Shown piece by piece: positions 26,783-34,911 of a stretch of DNA of 64,000 bases. The stretch comes from Nocardioides donggukensis (lineage in GTDB: Bacteria; Actinomycetota; Actinomycetes; Propionibacteriales; Nocardioidaceae). The notes beneath the pieces were generated by a model. It was given only the letters and a program-made list of their open reading frames with translations, was not told the DNA's origin and searched no databases. The stretch spans positions 992,001 through 1,056,000 of the forward strand of contig NZ_JACYXZ010000001.1 of the NCBI RefSeq assembly GCF_014842875.1, given 5' to 3'. Within the stretch, counting starts at the first letter, position 1; each line of letters begins with the position of its first letter. Both the position numbers and the translations under genes were made by a program.

Positions 26783-27852
26783 TGACCTCCCCGGACCCGA
26801 AGACCACCCTCCAGCTCGCCGTCGTCCCCGGTGACGGGATCGGGCCGGAGGTCACCGCCGAGGCACTCAAGGTGCTGCAGGCGGCGGCCCCGGCCACGGT
26901 GAAGCTCGAGCAGACCCGCTACGACCTCGGTGCCGAGCGGTACCTCGCGACCGGCGAGGTGCTGCCCGACTCCGTGCTGGAGGAGATCCGCGGGCACGAC
27001 GCGATCCTGCTCGGGGCGGTCGGCGGCCGGCCCGGCGACCCGGCGCTGCCGCCGGGGATCCTCGAGCGGGGCCTGCTGCTGAGGCTGCGCTTCGAGCTCG
27101 ACCACTACGTGAACCTGCGGCCCTCGCGGATCTTCCCGGGCGTCACCTCGCCGCTCGCCGACCCCGGCGAGGTCGACTTCGTGGTGGTGCGGGAGGGCAC
27201 GGAGGGTCCCTACACGGGCAACGGCGGTGCGCTGCGCGTCGGGACACCGGCCGAGGTCGCCACCGAGGTCAGCGTGAACACCGCGTTCGGCGTCGAGCGC
27301 GTCGTCCGGGACGCGTTCGCGCGGGCACAGCGCCGCCCGCGCCGCCGGCTGACGCTCGTGCACAAGACGAACGTGCTCGTCCACGCCGGTGCCGTGTGGT
27401 GGCGGCTCGTGCAGCAGGTCGCCTCGGAGTACCCCGACGTCACCGTCGACTACATGCACGTCGACGCCGCCATGATCTTCCTCGCCACCGACCCGGCCCG
27501 GTTCGACGTGATCGTCACCGACAACCTCTTCGGCGACATCGTCACCGACCTCGCGGCGGCGATCACCGGCGGCATCGGCCTGGCCGCGTCCGGCAACGTC
27601 AACCCGGACCGGACCGCGCCCTCGATGTTCGAGCCGGTGCACGGCTCGGCCCCCGACATCGCCGGCCAGCAGGTGGCGGACCCGACCGCGGCGATCCTCT
27701 CGGTCGCCCTGATGCTGGACCACCTCGGCCACGCCGGTCCGGCCGCCGACGTGGAGGCCGCGGTGCTCGCCGACCTGGCCGCCCGCACCGCGGGCGCCCG
27801 CCGGTCCACGCCCGAGGTCGGGGACGCGATCGCCGCCCGGGTCGCCGGGTGA
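26782..27852 (+). CDS. leuB: 3-isopropylmalate dehydrogenase
   Basis: LeuB oxidises and decarboxylates 3-isopropylmalate to 2-ketoisocaproate with NAD+, the third leucine-specific step. The 356-residue protein starts with [14 protein letters not shown] and carries the substrate-binding arginines around [17 protein letters not shown]. The catalytic Lys is in VHKTNVL and the metal aspartates are in [15 protein letters not shown]. The NAD site is [13 protein letters not shown]. It is cytosolic and dimeric in known relatives. It follows the 41-residue gene by 9 bases and precedes ilvE. Control probably combines the upstream leader with a leaderless promoter at its own start. Confidence 0.96.
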   Translation: MTSPDPKTTLQLAVVPGDGIGPEVTAEALKVLQAAAPATVKLEQTRYDLGAERYLATGEVLPDSVLEEIRGHDAILLGAVGGRPGDPALPPGILERGLLLRLRFELDHYVNLRPSRIFPGVTSPLADPGEVDFVVVREGTEGPYTGNGGALRVGTPAEVATEVSVNTAFGVERVVRDAFARAQRRPRRRLTLVHKTNVLVHAGAVWWRLVQQVASEYPDVTVDYMHVDAAMIFLATDPARFDVIVTDNLFGDIVTDLAAAITGGIGLAASGNVNPDRTAPSMFEPVHGSAPDIAGQQVADPTAAILSVALMLDHLGHAGPAADVEAAVLADLAARTAGARRSTPEVGDAIAARVAG

Positions 27853-27877
27853 GCCCGGCTTGGATACCGTGACCCCC

Positions 27878-28951
27878 ATGCAGATCAGCACCACCGCCTC
27901 CACCGTTGCCGTCGCGCCGGAGCGCCTCGCCGAGATCCTCGCCAATCCCGGCTTCGGGACCCACTTCACCGACCACATGTTCCTCGTGGAGTGGACCCCG
28001 GACCGGGGGTGGCACGACGCCCGGATCACGCCGTACGGCCCGCTCACGCTCGACCCGGCCACCGCGGTGCTGCACTACGCGCAGGAGACCTTCGAGGGGA
28101 TGAAGGCCTACCGGCACGACGACGGCTCCGTGTGGATGTTCCGGCCCGAGGAGAACGCCCGCCGGATGGTGCGCTCCTCGCGCCGGCTCGCGTTCCCCGA
28201 GCTCGACCCCGAGGACTTCGTGCAGGCCGTCGACGCGCTGGTCGAGACCGACCAGCGGTGGGTGCCCGACGCCGAGGGCGAGAAGAGTCTCTACGTGCGG
28301 CCGTTCATGATCGCCACCGAGACCTTCCTCGGCGTGCGACCCGCACAGCACGTCACCTTCCTGGTGATCGCCAGCCCCGCCGGCGCCTACTTCAAGGGCG
28401 GCGTCAAGCCGGTGACGCTGTGGCTGACCGAGGAGTACACCCGGGCCGGGCGCGGAGGCATGGGCGCGGCGAAGACCGGGGGCAACTACGCCAGCTCGCT
28501 CGTCGCGCAGCAGGAGGCCACCGCGCACGGCTGCGACCAGGTCGTCTTCCTCGACTCCCAGGAGGGGCGCTACGTCGAGGAGCTCGGCGGGATGAACCTC
28601 TACTTCCTGTACGACGACGGGCGCATCGTCACCCCGGAGACCGGGACCATCCTCGAGGGCATCACCCGGTCGTCGATCATGGAGCTGGCCGGCAAGCTCG
28701 GCCACCCCGTGGAGGAGCGCCGGTTCGGCATCGACGAGTGGCGCGAGGGCGTCACGAGCGGTGCGATCACGGAGATCTTCGCCTGCGGCACGGCCGCGGT
28801 CGTCACCCCGGTGGGCAGCCTGAAGTGGGACGGCGGCGACGCGCCCGCCCCGGCCCGCACCGACCTGACGATGAAGCTGCGCCAGGCCCTGGTCGACATC
28901 CAGTACGGCCGCGCCGAGGACACCTTCGGCTGGATGCACCGGGTCTGCTGA
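27878..28951 (+). CDS. ilvE: Branched-chain amino-acid aminotransferase
   Basis: IlvE is the PLP enzyme that makes Leu, Ile and Val from their keto acids with glutamate. The protein is of the longer fold-type IV class (BCAT1-like). It contains YAQETFEGMKAYR, the arginine of SLYVRPFMIATE, the PLP lysine in GMGAAKTGGNYA, the glutamate in VEELGGMNLYF, and the GITRSS phosphate loop. The start is uncertain: ATG 27878 gives 357 residues, while TTG 27860 or GTG 27869 would extend it by up to six; all lie just after the leuB stop. It is the third gene of the probable leuB transcript. Confidence 0.95.
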   Translation: MQISTTASTVAVAPERLAEILANPGFGTHFTDHMFLVEWTPDRGWHDARITPYGPLTLDPATAVLHYAQETFEGMKAYRHDDGSVWMFRPEENARRMVRSSRRLAFPELDPEDFVQAVDALVETDQRWVPDAEGEKSLYVRPFMIATETFLGVRPAQHVTFLVIASPAGAYFKGGVKPVTLWLTEEYTRAGRGGMGAAKTGGNYASSLVAQQEATAHGCDQVVFLDSQEGRYVEELGGMNLYFLYDDGRIVTPETGTILEGITRSSIMELAGKLGHPVEERRFGIDEWREGVTSGAITEIFACGTAAVVTPVGSLKWDGGDAPAPARTDLTMKLRQALVDIQYGRAEDTFGWMHRVC

Positions 28952-28961
28952 GGGGCTCCCC

Positions 28962-29366
28962 GTGGCACACCCGCAGATGTTCGACGAGCGGGACCCGCTG
29001 CTGGCCCGGCTCCGGGAGATCGCCCTGGCGCTGCCCGGCGCCGACGAGCTGGTCACCCACGGCCGCCCCGCCTTCCGCTGCGGCAAGCTGTTCGCCGTCT
29101 ACGGCGGCGGGGTGAAGCTCGCGCCCGGACGACACGAGCCGCACCCCCACTCGCTGCTGTTCAAGCCGGACCCGGCCGAGGCGCCGGCCTACGACGAGGA
29201 CGACCGGTTCTTCGTGCCCGCCTACCTCGGCCCGCACGGCTGGTTCGGCACCGACCTCGACGCCCCGGGCACCGACTGGCGGGAGGTCGCGGAGATCGTG
29301 GACGCCTCCTACCGCACGATCGCGCCGCGGCGTCGCCTCGCCGAGCTGGACGCCCGCGCCGAGTAG
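28962..29366 (+). CDS. MmcQ/YjbR family protein
   Basis: A 134-residue small alpha/beta protein of the MmcQ/YjbR (CyaY-like) family, often labelled DNA-binding on structural grounds. Visible family elements are LPGADELVTHGRPAFRCGKLFAVYGG and the C-terminal DWREVAEIVDASYRTIAPRR helix. The function is unknown. The GTG start is 10 bases after ilvE, so it may share that transcript. Its TAG stop forms the first half of TAGCCT, the proposed -10 box of the downstream kinase gene. Confidence 0.8.
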   Translation: MAHPQMFDERDPLLARLREIALALPGADELVTHGRPAFRCGKLFAVYGGGVKLAPGRHEPHPHSLLFKPDPAEAPAYDEDDRFFVPAYLGPHGWFGTDLDAPGTDWREVAEIVDASYRTIAPRRRLAELDARAE

Positions 29367-29376
29367 CCTGCCGGGG
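29364..29376 (+). promoter_or_regulatory. -10 box of a leaderless kinase promoter
   Basis: TAGCCT at 29364-29369 ends 6 bases before the GTG start of the Ser/Thr kinase and includes the stop codon of the MmcQ/YjbR gene. No ribosome binding site is present. Confidence 0.45.
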
Positions 29377-30962
29377 TGACCACCTCCCCACGCGAGCAGG
29401 CGCCCGGCCCGGTGACGGTCGGGCGCTACCGCCTGCTGAGCCGGCTGGGCGAGGGCGGCATGGGCGTGGTGCACCTCGGCCTGGCCCCCGACGGCACCCG
29501 CCGGGCGGTCAAGGTGCTGCGACCGCACGTCGTCGGCGACGAGGAGGCCCGGCACCGGCTGGCCCGCGAGGTCGGCTCGCTGAGCCGGGTCCGCAGCCCC
29601 CGGGTCGCCGAGATCATCGACGCCGACCCCTGGGGGCCGGTGCCGTTCGTCGCCACCCGCTACGTGCCCGGCCTGTCGCTGCACGAGCACGTCCGGGAGC
29701 GCGGCCCCGTGACCGGCCCGGAGCTGGTGTGGCTGGCGCGGTGTCTGGCCGAGGCCCTCGAGGCCGTGCACCGGGCCGGCGTCCTGCACCGTGACGTCAA
29801 GCCCTCGAACGTGCTCATGGAGGGGCGGACACCGGTCCTCATCGACTTCGGCCTGGCCCGGGTCGCCGACGACAGCCCGGTCACCCGCACGGGCTGGCTG
29901 CTCGGGACCCCCGGCTACCTGGCGCCCGAGATCCTGCACGGCCGGGAGCCGACCACGTCCGCGGACGTGCACTCCTGGGCGGCCACGGTGGCGTTCGCCG
30001 GGACCGGCCGGCCGCCCTACGGCAGCGGTCCGTCGATGGCGGTCATGGACCGGGTCCGCCGGGGGGAGCACGACCTGTCCGGGCTCGAGCCCGCGGTCGC
30101 GGCGCTGGTGGCCGCCTGCCTCGACCCCGACCCCGACCACCGCCCCGACCTCTCCGTCGTGCTGGGCGCGCTGGGCCCGCCCTCGGACCGCCGGCACCCG
30201 GATCCCGGTCCGCTCGGCGCGGGTCCGATGACGGTGCCGCTCGCCGCCGCGCCGGACCACGAGCCGACCGACGTCGCCCCCCGGTCCTGGACCTACGAGG
30301 AGCCCGAGCCCGACTCCTCGCCGCCGCCCGCGGAGCGGGAGCCGTACGCCACCCCGCCCCCCGCGGTGTGGCCCGAGCGCGTCTCCGTGGCCGAACGCGC
30401 CCGCCGCTGGCTCCTGGCCGGATCCGCACTGGCACTCCTGGCGGCGGGCGTCGGGGCCGCGCCGTACCTCGCGGCATCGGTCGTCGCGGCCGGGGTGGTC
30501 GCCCTGCGGGCCCTGTCGCTGACCGGGGCCGGTGCCGAGGACCGCCGGCTGCGCCGCGGCCGGACCTGGTACGACGCCCCGCAGCTGGTGCTGTCGCTGC
30601 CGTGGTTCCTGCTGGCCTCGCTGCCCGGCACCCTGCTGCTGCTGGCGTCGACGGCAGCGCTGGTCGGGAGCGCCGCGCTCCTGCTCGTCCTCACCGACCT
30701 CGGTGTGCCGGCGGCCCTGTGGACCCTGGGCGGCGTCCTCGGCCTGGTCGTGTGGACCGGGCCGGGCTCGTCCCGGGTCCGCTCACCCGCCCGCCGGGTG
30801 GTGCTCCCGGTAGCACGGGGGGCGGGCTCCACCCTGGCCGCGCTGGCGCTGACCGCGGTCGTCGGCACCGCGCTGGTGCTCGTCGCCGGCGACGGGCCGG
30901 ACTGGACCCCGGCCCGGACCGCCCCCTGGGTGGGCGTCGACCTGCCGTCGGTGCTGCGCTGA
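29376..30962 (+). CDS. Membrane-associated Ser/Thr protein kinase
   Basis: A 528-residue Hanks-type kinase. The kinase domain spans about residues 17-265: glycine loop GEGGMGVVHLG, catalytic lysine in RRAVKVLRP, HRDVKPSN loop, DFGLA and an APEIL segment in place of the usual APE. A Pro/Glu-rich linker follows (about 265-340). Then come five or six hydrophobic segments, including LLAGSALALLAAGVGAAPYL and LVLSLPWFLLASLPG, so the C-terminal third lies in the membrane. There is no PASTA or other extracellular sensor domain. The substrate is unknown. It is followed by a convergent MerR-type gene 12 bases away. Confidence 0.9.
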   Translation: MTTSPREQAPGPVTVGRYRLLSRLGEGGMGVVHLGLAPDGTRRAVKVLRPHVVGDEEARHRLAREVGSLSRVRSPRVAEIIDADPWGPVPFVATRYVPGLSLHEHVRERGPVTGPELVWLARCLAEALEAVHRAGVLHRDVKPSNVLMEGRTPVLIDFGLARVADDSPVTRTGWLLGTPGYLAPEILHGREPTTSADVHSWAATVAFAGTGRPPYGSGPSMAVMDRVRRGEHDLSGLEPAVAALVAACLDPDPDHRPDLSVVLGALGPPSDRRHPDPGPLGAGPMTVPLAAAPDHEPTDVAPRSWTYEEPEPDSSPPPAEREPYATPPPAVWPERVSVAERARRWLLAGSALALLAAGVGAAPYLAASVVAAGVVALRALSLTGAGAEDRRLRRGRTWYDAPQLVLSLPWFLLASLPGTLLLLASTAALVGSAALLLVLTDLGVPAALWTLGGVLGLVVWTGPGSSRVRSPARRVVLPVARGAGSTLAALALTAVVGTALVLVAGDGPDWTPARTAPWVGVDLPSVLR

Positions 30963-30974
30963 GCCGGGAGGCCC

Positions 30975-31616
30975 TCAGGCGCCGGGGAACGTGAGCCGGG
31001 GGACCGGCACCGCTGGCTGCTGCGCGCTCTGGGCGAGCTGGTGCTCGGCGGCCAGCCGGCGCAGCGAGATGATCAGGGCGTCCACGAGCGGGGCGGTCCC
31101 GGCGACCACCGCCTTGTCCTCGGCGGCGACCTCCTCCACGGCGTGCAGGTCGGCTCTGGCGGCGTGGAACGCGCTGTCGGCGTACACCCTCAGCCGCTCC
31201 GGTGGCACCTCCACGCCCACCGAGGCGAGGGCCTCGAGTGCCCGCGCCAGGGGGATCAGCGCCGTGGACTCGGGGTCGATGCTCCAGCCGAGGCCGGACA
31301 CCGCCTCCCGCGAGGTGGCGAGGTCGGCGTCGCAGTCGTCCCCCGGCACCAGGGCCGAGTGAACCAGTGCCACGCTCCGCGCGGTGTCGTCGGTCGGCAG
31401 GTCGATGGCGTCGAGCACCCGCTGGATGTCGGCCAGGGCCAGGCCGCCGACCTCGAGGAGGGCCCGGATCAGGCGGAGCCGGGCCAGGTGCGAGTCGTCG
31501 TACTGAGCCTGGGTGGCGCTGGTGGCGCGTCCGGCGTGGAGGAGCCCGCTGCGGAGATAGAACTTGACGGTGCCGACGGGTAGGCCGGCACTCTCACTGA
31601 GCTTGCTGATGCGCAT
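30975..31616 (-). CDS. MerR-family transcriptional regulator
   Basis: A 213-residue regulator with an N-terminal winged-helix domain starting MRISKLSESAGLPVGTVKFYLR, followed by the MerR-typical LRLIRALLEVGGLALADIQRVL helix pair and a long helical effector domain (about 80-205). The ligand is unknown; there are no metal-binding cysteine motifs. The ATG at 31616 was chosen because it begins the HTH. The gene is divergent from the cimA leader. TAGGAT on its own strand (31663-31658) is a good -10 box and is embedded in an imperfect dyad, which suggests autoregulation. Confidence 0.85.
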   Translation of the reverse strand: MRISKLSESAGLPVGTVKFYLRSGLLHAGRATSATQAQYDDSHLARLRLIRALLEVGGLALADIQRVLDAIDLPTDDTARSVALVHSALVPGDDCDADLATSREAVSGLGWSIDPESTALIPLARALEALASVGVEVPPERLRVYADSAFHAARADLHAVEEVAAEDKAVVAGTAPLVDALIISLRRLAAEHQLAQSAQQPAVPVPRLTFPGA

Positions 31617-31633
31617 GTGTTCAGGACCCTTCG

Positions 31634-31664
31634 CTAGATCCAGAGTGGTTGAAACCGATCCTAG
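31634..31664 (-). promoter_or_regulatory. Promoter and imperfect dyad upstream of the merR-type gene
   Basis: On the minus strand the -10 hexamer TAGGAT is at 31663-31658. A GGTTGAAACC element (31648-31657) with 4-base arms lies between CTAGATC on one side and GATCCTAG on the other. The arrangement suggests an operator for the MerR regulator. Confidence 0.45.
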
Positions 31665-31764
31665 AGCGCGGCGATGTCCGAGTCCGGGGATCCGCCCGGC
31701 GCCGGAGACCGCGATCCGAGACATCGGCTCCTGTCCGACCCTCCACCATGGCACACTGAGACGC

Positions 31765-31797
31765 GTGTGCAAGTCAGTCAGGATCATCATCGTCTAG
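31765..31797 (+). CDS. cimA leader peptide (10 aa)
   Basis: GTG-initiated frame encoding MCKSVRIIIV and ending in TAG. Three consecutive Ile codons (all ATC) followed by Val are diagnostic of an isoleucine-sensing attenuator leader. There is no ribosome binding site; CACACT at 31752-31757 is a weak -10 that would give a leaderless start. Two hairpins follow immediately, the second an intrinsic terminator, and citramalate synthase, an isoleucine-pathway enzyme, begins 108 bases downstream. Stalling at the Ile codons when Ile-tRNA is low should prevent termination. Confidence 0.75.
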   Translation: MCKSVRIIIV

Positions 31798-31821
31798 CGC
31801 ATCGGAGTCCGCCCCGATGCG
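31798..31821 (+). promoter_or_regulatory. First hairpin of the cimA attenuator
   Basis: CGCATCGG at 31798-31805 and CCGATGCG at 31814-31821 form a perfect 8-base stem directly after the leader stop codon. Its position fits a pause or anti-antiterminator hairpin. Confidence 0.7.
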
Positions 31822-31823
31822 CC

Positions 31824-31851
31824 AACCTCTCGTCCCACGGGAGGTTTTTTT
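31824..31851 (+). terminator. Intrinsic terminator of the cimA attenuator
   Basis: Positions 31824-31833 pair with 31837-31846 (AACCTC against GAGGTT on the outside, two G-T-type pairs allowed) with a three-base loop, followed by a run of seven T ending at 31851. This is the clearest intrinsic terminator in the window and lies between the leader peptide and cimA. Confidence 0.85.
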
Positions 31852-31905
31852 GTTGCCTCGCGCGCTCCACCCGTCCCGCCGCCACCGCTCACGAGAGAGA
31901 TCGAG

Positions 31906-33498
31906 ATGGACCTCCAAGGCTCCTTCCACGTCTACGACACCACCCTGCGCGACGGCGCGCAGCAGGAGGGGCTGAACCTCTCCGTCGCCGACAAGCTCGC
32001 CATCGCCCGCCAGCTGGACGGGCTGGGGGTGGGCTTCATCGAGGGCGGGTGGCCGGGTGCCAACCCGCGGGACACCGAGTTCTTCCGGCGGGCCCGCTCC
32101 GAGCTCGACCTCGCGCACGCCCGGCTCGCGGCGTTCGGTGCCACCCGCCGGGCGGGCGTCGCCGCCGCCGACGACCCCCAGGTCGCCGCACTGCGCGACA
32201 GCGGGGCGTCGGTGGTGACGCTGGTGGCCAAGGCGCACGACCGGCACGTCGAGCTGGCGCTGCGCACCACACTGGAGGAGAACCTCGCGATGGTGCGGGA
32301 CACCGTCGCGCACCTGCGCGCCGAGGGGCAGACGGTGTTCCTCGACGCCGAGCACTTCTTCGACGGCTACCGCGACAACCGCGACTACGCCCTCGAGGTG
32401 CTGCGGACGGCCGCCGAGGCGGGGGCCGAGGTGATGGCGCTGTGCGACACCAACGGCGGGATGCTGCCGGGCTGGGTCGCGGACGTGGTCCACGACGTCG
32501 GCGCCGCCACCGGCGTACGGGTCGGGATCCACTGCCACAACGACACCGGCTGCGCGGTGGCCAACACGCTGGCCGCCGTCGACGCCGGCGCCACCCACGT
32601 CCAGGGCACGATCAACGGCTACGGCGAGCGGACCGGCAACGCCGACCTGGTCGCCGTGGTGGCGAACCTCGAGCTGAAGCTGGACCGGACCGTCCTCCCG
32701 ACCGGGCTGCTCTCCGAGGCGACCCGGATCGCGCACGCGGTCGCGGAGGTGACCAACGTGCCGTCCGCCTCGCGCCAGCCGTACGTCGGCACCTCGGCGT
32801 TCGCGCACAAGGCCGGCCTGCACGCCTCGGCGATCAAGGTGGACCCGAACCTCTACCAGCACCTCGACCCGGTCGCGGTCGGCAACGACATGCGTCTGCT
32901 GGTCTCCGACATGGCCGGCCGGGCCTCGATCGAGCTCAAGGGCCGGCAGCTCGGCTACGACCTCGACCAGGAGACCGAGGAGGGCAAGGAGCTGGTCGGC
33001 CGGGTGATCGCCCGGGTCAAGGAGCTGGAGTCCCGCGGGTACACGTTCGAGGCCGCGGACGCGTCGTTCGAGCTGCTGCTGGTCGAGGAGGTCGAGGGGG
33101 TGCGGCCGGCGTACTTCGACATCGAGTCGTGGCGGGTGATCACCGAGAACAAGCCCGGCGACGAGGCGGCCTCGGAGGCGACCGTGAAGCTGCGCGCCGG
33201 CGGCGCCCGGATCGTGGTGGCGGGGGAGGGGAACGGCCCCGTCAACGCGCTGGACCACGCGCTGCGGCTGGCGATCGGGCAGGCCTACCCCGAGGTGGCG
33301 AAGTTCGAGCTGATCGACTACAAGGTCCGGATCGTCGACCAGGGCCACGGCACCGACGCGGTCACCCGGGTGCTGATCGAGACCACGGACGGCTCGTCCT
33401 CCTGGGTCACCGTGGGGGTCGGCCACAACGTGGTCGAGGCTTCGTGGGGCGCGCTGCTCGACGGCATGACCTTCGGTCTGCGCCGGCACCACACCTGA
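31906..33498 (+). CDS. cimA: (R)-citramalate synthase
   Basis: CimA condenses acetyl-CoA and pyruvate to citramalate, a threonine-independent route to 2-ketobutyrate for isoleucine; LeuCD and LeuB, both encoded here, catalyse the next steps. The 530-residue protein has the DRE-TIM barrel with VYDTTLRDGAQQEGLNLS at the start, the metal histidines in GIHCHNDTG, and GTINGYGERTGNADL. The C-terminal LeuA allosteric dimer domain (about 400-520) is where isoleucine feedback is known to act. 2-isopropylmalate synthase is less likely because the start and the GYGERTGNA region follow the CimA subgroup. The upstream Ile-Ile-Ile-Val leader independently supports an isoleucine role. Confidence 0.92.
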   Translation: MDLQGSFHVYDTTLRDGAQQEGLNLSVADKLAIARQLDGLGVGFIEGGWPGANPRDTEFFRRARSELDLAHARLAAFGATRRAGVAAADDPQVAALRDSGASVVTLVAKAHDRHVELALRTTLEENLAMVRDTVAHLRAEGQTVFLDAEHFFDGYRDNRDYALEVLRTAAEAGAEVMALCDTNGGMLPGWVADVVHDVGAATGVRVGIHCHNDTGCAVANTLAAVDAGATHVQGTINGYGERTGNADLVAVVANLELKLDRTVLPTGLLSEATRIAHAVAEVTNVPSASRQPYVGTSAFAHKAGLHASAIKVDPNLYQHLDPVAVGNDMRLLVSDMAGRASIELKGRQLGYDLDQETEEGKELVGRVIARVKELESRGYTFEAADASFELLLVEEVEGVRPAYFDIESWRVITENKPGDEAASEATVKLRAGGARIVVAGEGNGPVNALDHALRLAIGQAYPEVAKFELIDYKVRIVDQGHGTDAVTRVLIETTDGSSSWVTVGVGHNVVEASWGALLDGMTFGLRRHHT

Positions 33499-33499
33499 C

Positions 33500-33553
33500 G
33501 CCGACCCGTCGTCAGTGTCGGCCCCAGAGCCGCCGACCCGTCGCCAGTGTCGG
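33500..33553. repeat. Two direct copies of a 22-base intergenic repeat
   Basis: Copies at 33500-33521 and 33532-33553 share CCGACCCGTCG and AGTGTCGG. Each has terminal 5-6 base self-complementarity (GCCGAC with GTCGGC in the first). They fill the gap between the convergent ends of cimA and the tetR-type gene. Three more copies occur at 34.8 kb. Confidence 0.75.
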
Positions 33554-33567
33554 GCCGGCGCGGGCCG

Positions 33568-34164
33568 TCACAACGGATCGCGACAGACGCGGCGGACCAG
33601 GTCCGACCAGGCGGCGAGGACCCGCCCCTCGGACAGGTGGTCGACCCGGACCTGCTGCACCAGGATCGAGGCCTCGAGCGGCGCCAGCACCGCGGTCGCC
33701 AGCAGTGGCAGGTCCCCGCGCACGCCCAGCTCGGCGAGCAGGTGGCGCACGTGCAGGACGGTGAACGCCGCCGCGGCGTGCGAGCGACCGTGCTCGCCGG
33801 ACGCGGCGGCGATCAGGTCCGCGTGCCGCAGGCTGGTCTCGAGCCGGGACCGGCCGAACGCGAGCAGCCGCTCCATCGGGGGTGCACCCGGTCCCAGCGG
33901 AGGCGGCCCGCCGATGACCTCGGCCTGCCACGCCGCCTCGGAGTGGTCGAGCACCGCCAGCATCAGCCCGGCCCGACTGCCGTACCGCCGGAACAGCGTC
34001 CCCTTGCCGACGCAGGCCGCGGCGGCCACCGAGTCCATCGTGACCTGATCGGCCCCGCGCTCGTCGACCAGCCGCAGCGCGGCGTCGAGCAGCCGCGCAC
34101 GGTTGCGGGCGGCATCGCGCCGCTCCGGCGGTGGGCCGCCGAGGACGGCGATCTCCGTGGGCAC
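33568..34164 (-). CDS. TetR-family transcriptional repressor
   Basis: A 198-residue regulator with an N-terminal TetR HTH (about residues 18-65; VTMDSVAAAACVGKGTLFRRYGSRAGL) and a divergent helical ligand domain. It is divergent from an NADPH-dependent FMN reductase gene, which is the usual target arrangement. A perfect 14-base palindrome with a 2-base centre in the 100-base gap is the probable operator. The inducer is unknown; relatives next to flavin reductases often sense quinones or electrophiles, but this is inference. Confidence 0.87.
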   Translation of the reverse strand: MPTEIAVLGGPPPERRDAARNRARLLDAALRLVDERGADQVTMDSVAAAACVGKGTLFRRYGSRAGLMLAVLDHSEAAWQAEVIGGPPPLGPGAPPMERLLAFGRSRLETSLRHADLIAAASGEHGRSHAAAAFTVLHVRHLLAELGVRGDLPLLATAVLAPLEASILVQQVRVDHLSEGRVLAAWSDLVRRVCRDPL

Positions 34165-34207
34165 GGAAGCAATCTAGCGGTGTCGGTCTCTTGAGGCGGA
34201 ATACAAG

Positions 34208-34221
34208 CGGACCGTGGTCCG
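34208..34221. promoter_or_regulatory. TetR-type operator palindrome
   Basis: CGGACCGTGGTCCG is a perfect palindrome (6-base arms, GT centre) flanked by AAG and TTT. It lies between the divergent tetR-type gene and the FMN reductase gene, 44 and 43 bases from the two starts. Confidence 0.65.
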
Positions 34222-34264
34222 TTTAGCCCGCATCGACACCCTCTCCCACCCCTTGGAGCACCTC

Positions 34265-34813
34265 ATGTCCGACACCCGCATCCTCGTCATCGTCGGCAGC
34301 CTCCGCGCCGACTCGCTCAACCGCCGCATCGCCGAGACCCTCCGCACCCAGGCGCCGGACGGCGTCCGGCTCGAGATCTTCGACGGCCTCGCCGAGATCC
34401 CCTTCTACAACGAGGACCTCGACGGCGAGGAGGTCCCCTCCGCCGCGGTCGCGCTGCGGGACCGCGTGGCCGACGCCGACCGGGTCCTGGTCGTCACACC
34501 GGAGTACAACGGAACGATGCCGGCCGCCCTGAACAACGCCATCGACTGGCTCTCGCGGCCGTACGGTGTCGGCGCCCTCACCGGCAAGCCGTTCGCGGTG
34601 ATCGGCGCCACCCCCACGCCGTACGGCGGCAAGTGGGCGCACGACGACGCCCGCCGCTCGGCGGGCATCGCGGGAGCGCAGGTGCTGGACGGCATCGAGG
34701 TCTCCCAGTCCGCCCTGGCCGGGGACATCCTCGCCGACGAGGAGGTCGTGGGCCGACTGCTCGGCGCCGTGCGGGCGCTCGCCGACCACGATCCCGAGGC
34801 CGCCGCGGCCTGA
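34265..34813 (+). CDS. NAD(P)H-dependent FMN reductase
   Basis: A 182-residue flavodoxin-like reductase. The FMN phosphate loop is VGSLRADSLNRRIAETL near the N-terminus and the second flavin motif is TPEYNGTMPAALNNAIDW. It acts in the cytosol and reduces FMN, quinones or azo compounds with NAD(P)H; the physiological substrate is not defined. The ATG at 34265 has a GGAG ribosome binding site; an upstream in-frame GTG is not supported. It is probably repressed by the divergent TetR protein. Confidence 0.9.
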   Translation: MSDTRILVIVGSLRADSLNRRIAETLRTQAPDGVRLEIFDGLAEIPFYNEDLDGEEVPSAAVALRDRVADADRVLVVTPEYNGTMPAALNNAIDWLSRPYGVGALTGKPFAVIGATPTPYGGKWAHDDARRSAGIAGAQVLDGIEVSQSALAGDILADEEVVGRLLGAVRALADHDPEAAAA

Positions 34814-34821
34814 CCTGTATC

Positions 34822-34904
34822 GCCGACCCGTCGTTTGTGTCGAGCCGCGCCCGACACAAGCGACGGGTCGGCGTGCTGGGGGCCGACACGAACGACGGGT
34901 CGGC
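34822..34904. repeat. Three copies of the 22-base repeat forming a long hairpin
   Basis: One copy is direct (34822-34843) and two are inverted (34851-34872, 34883-34904). The first two form an inverted repeat matching at 20 of 21 positions around a short loop, a very stable hairpin. The block fills the gap between the convergent ends of the FMN reductase gene and bioN, so it may act as a bidirectional terminator. Confidence 0.78.
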
Positions 34905-34911
34905 GGGGGAG

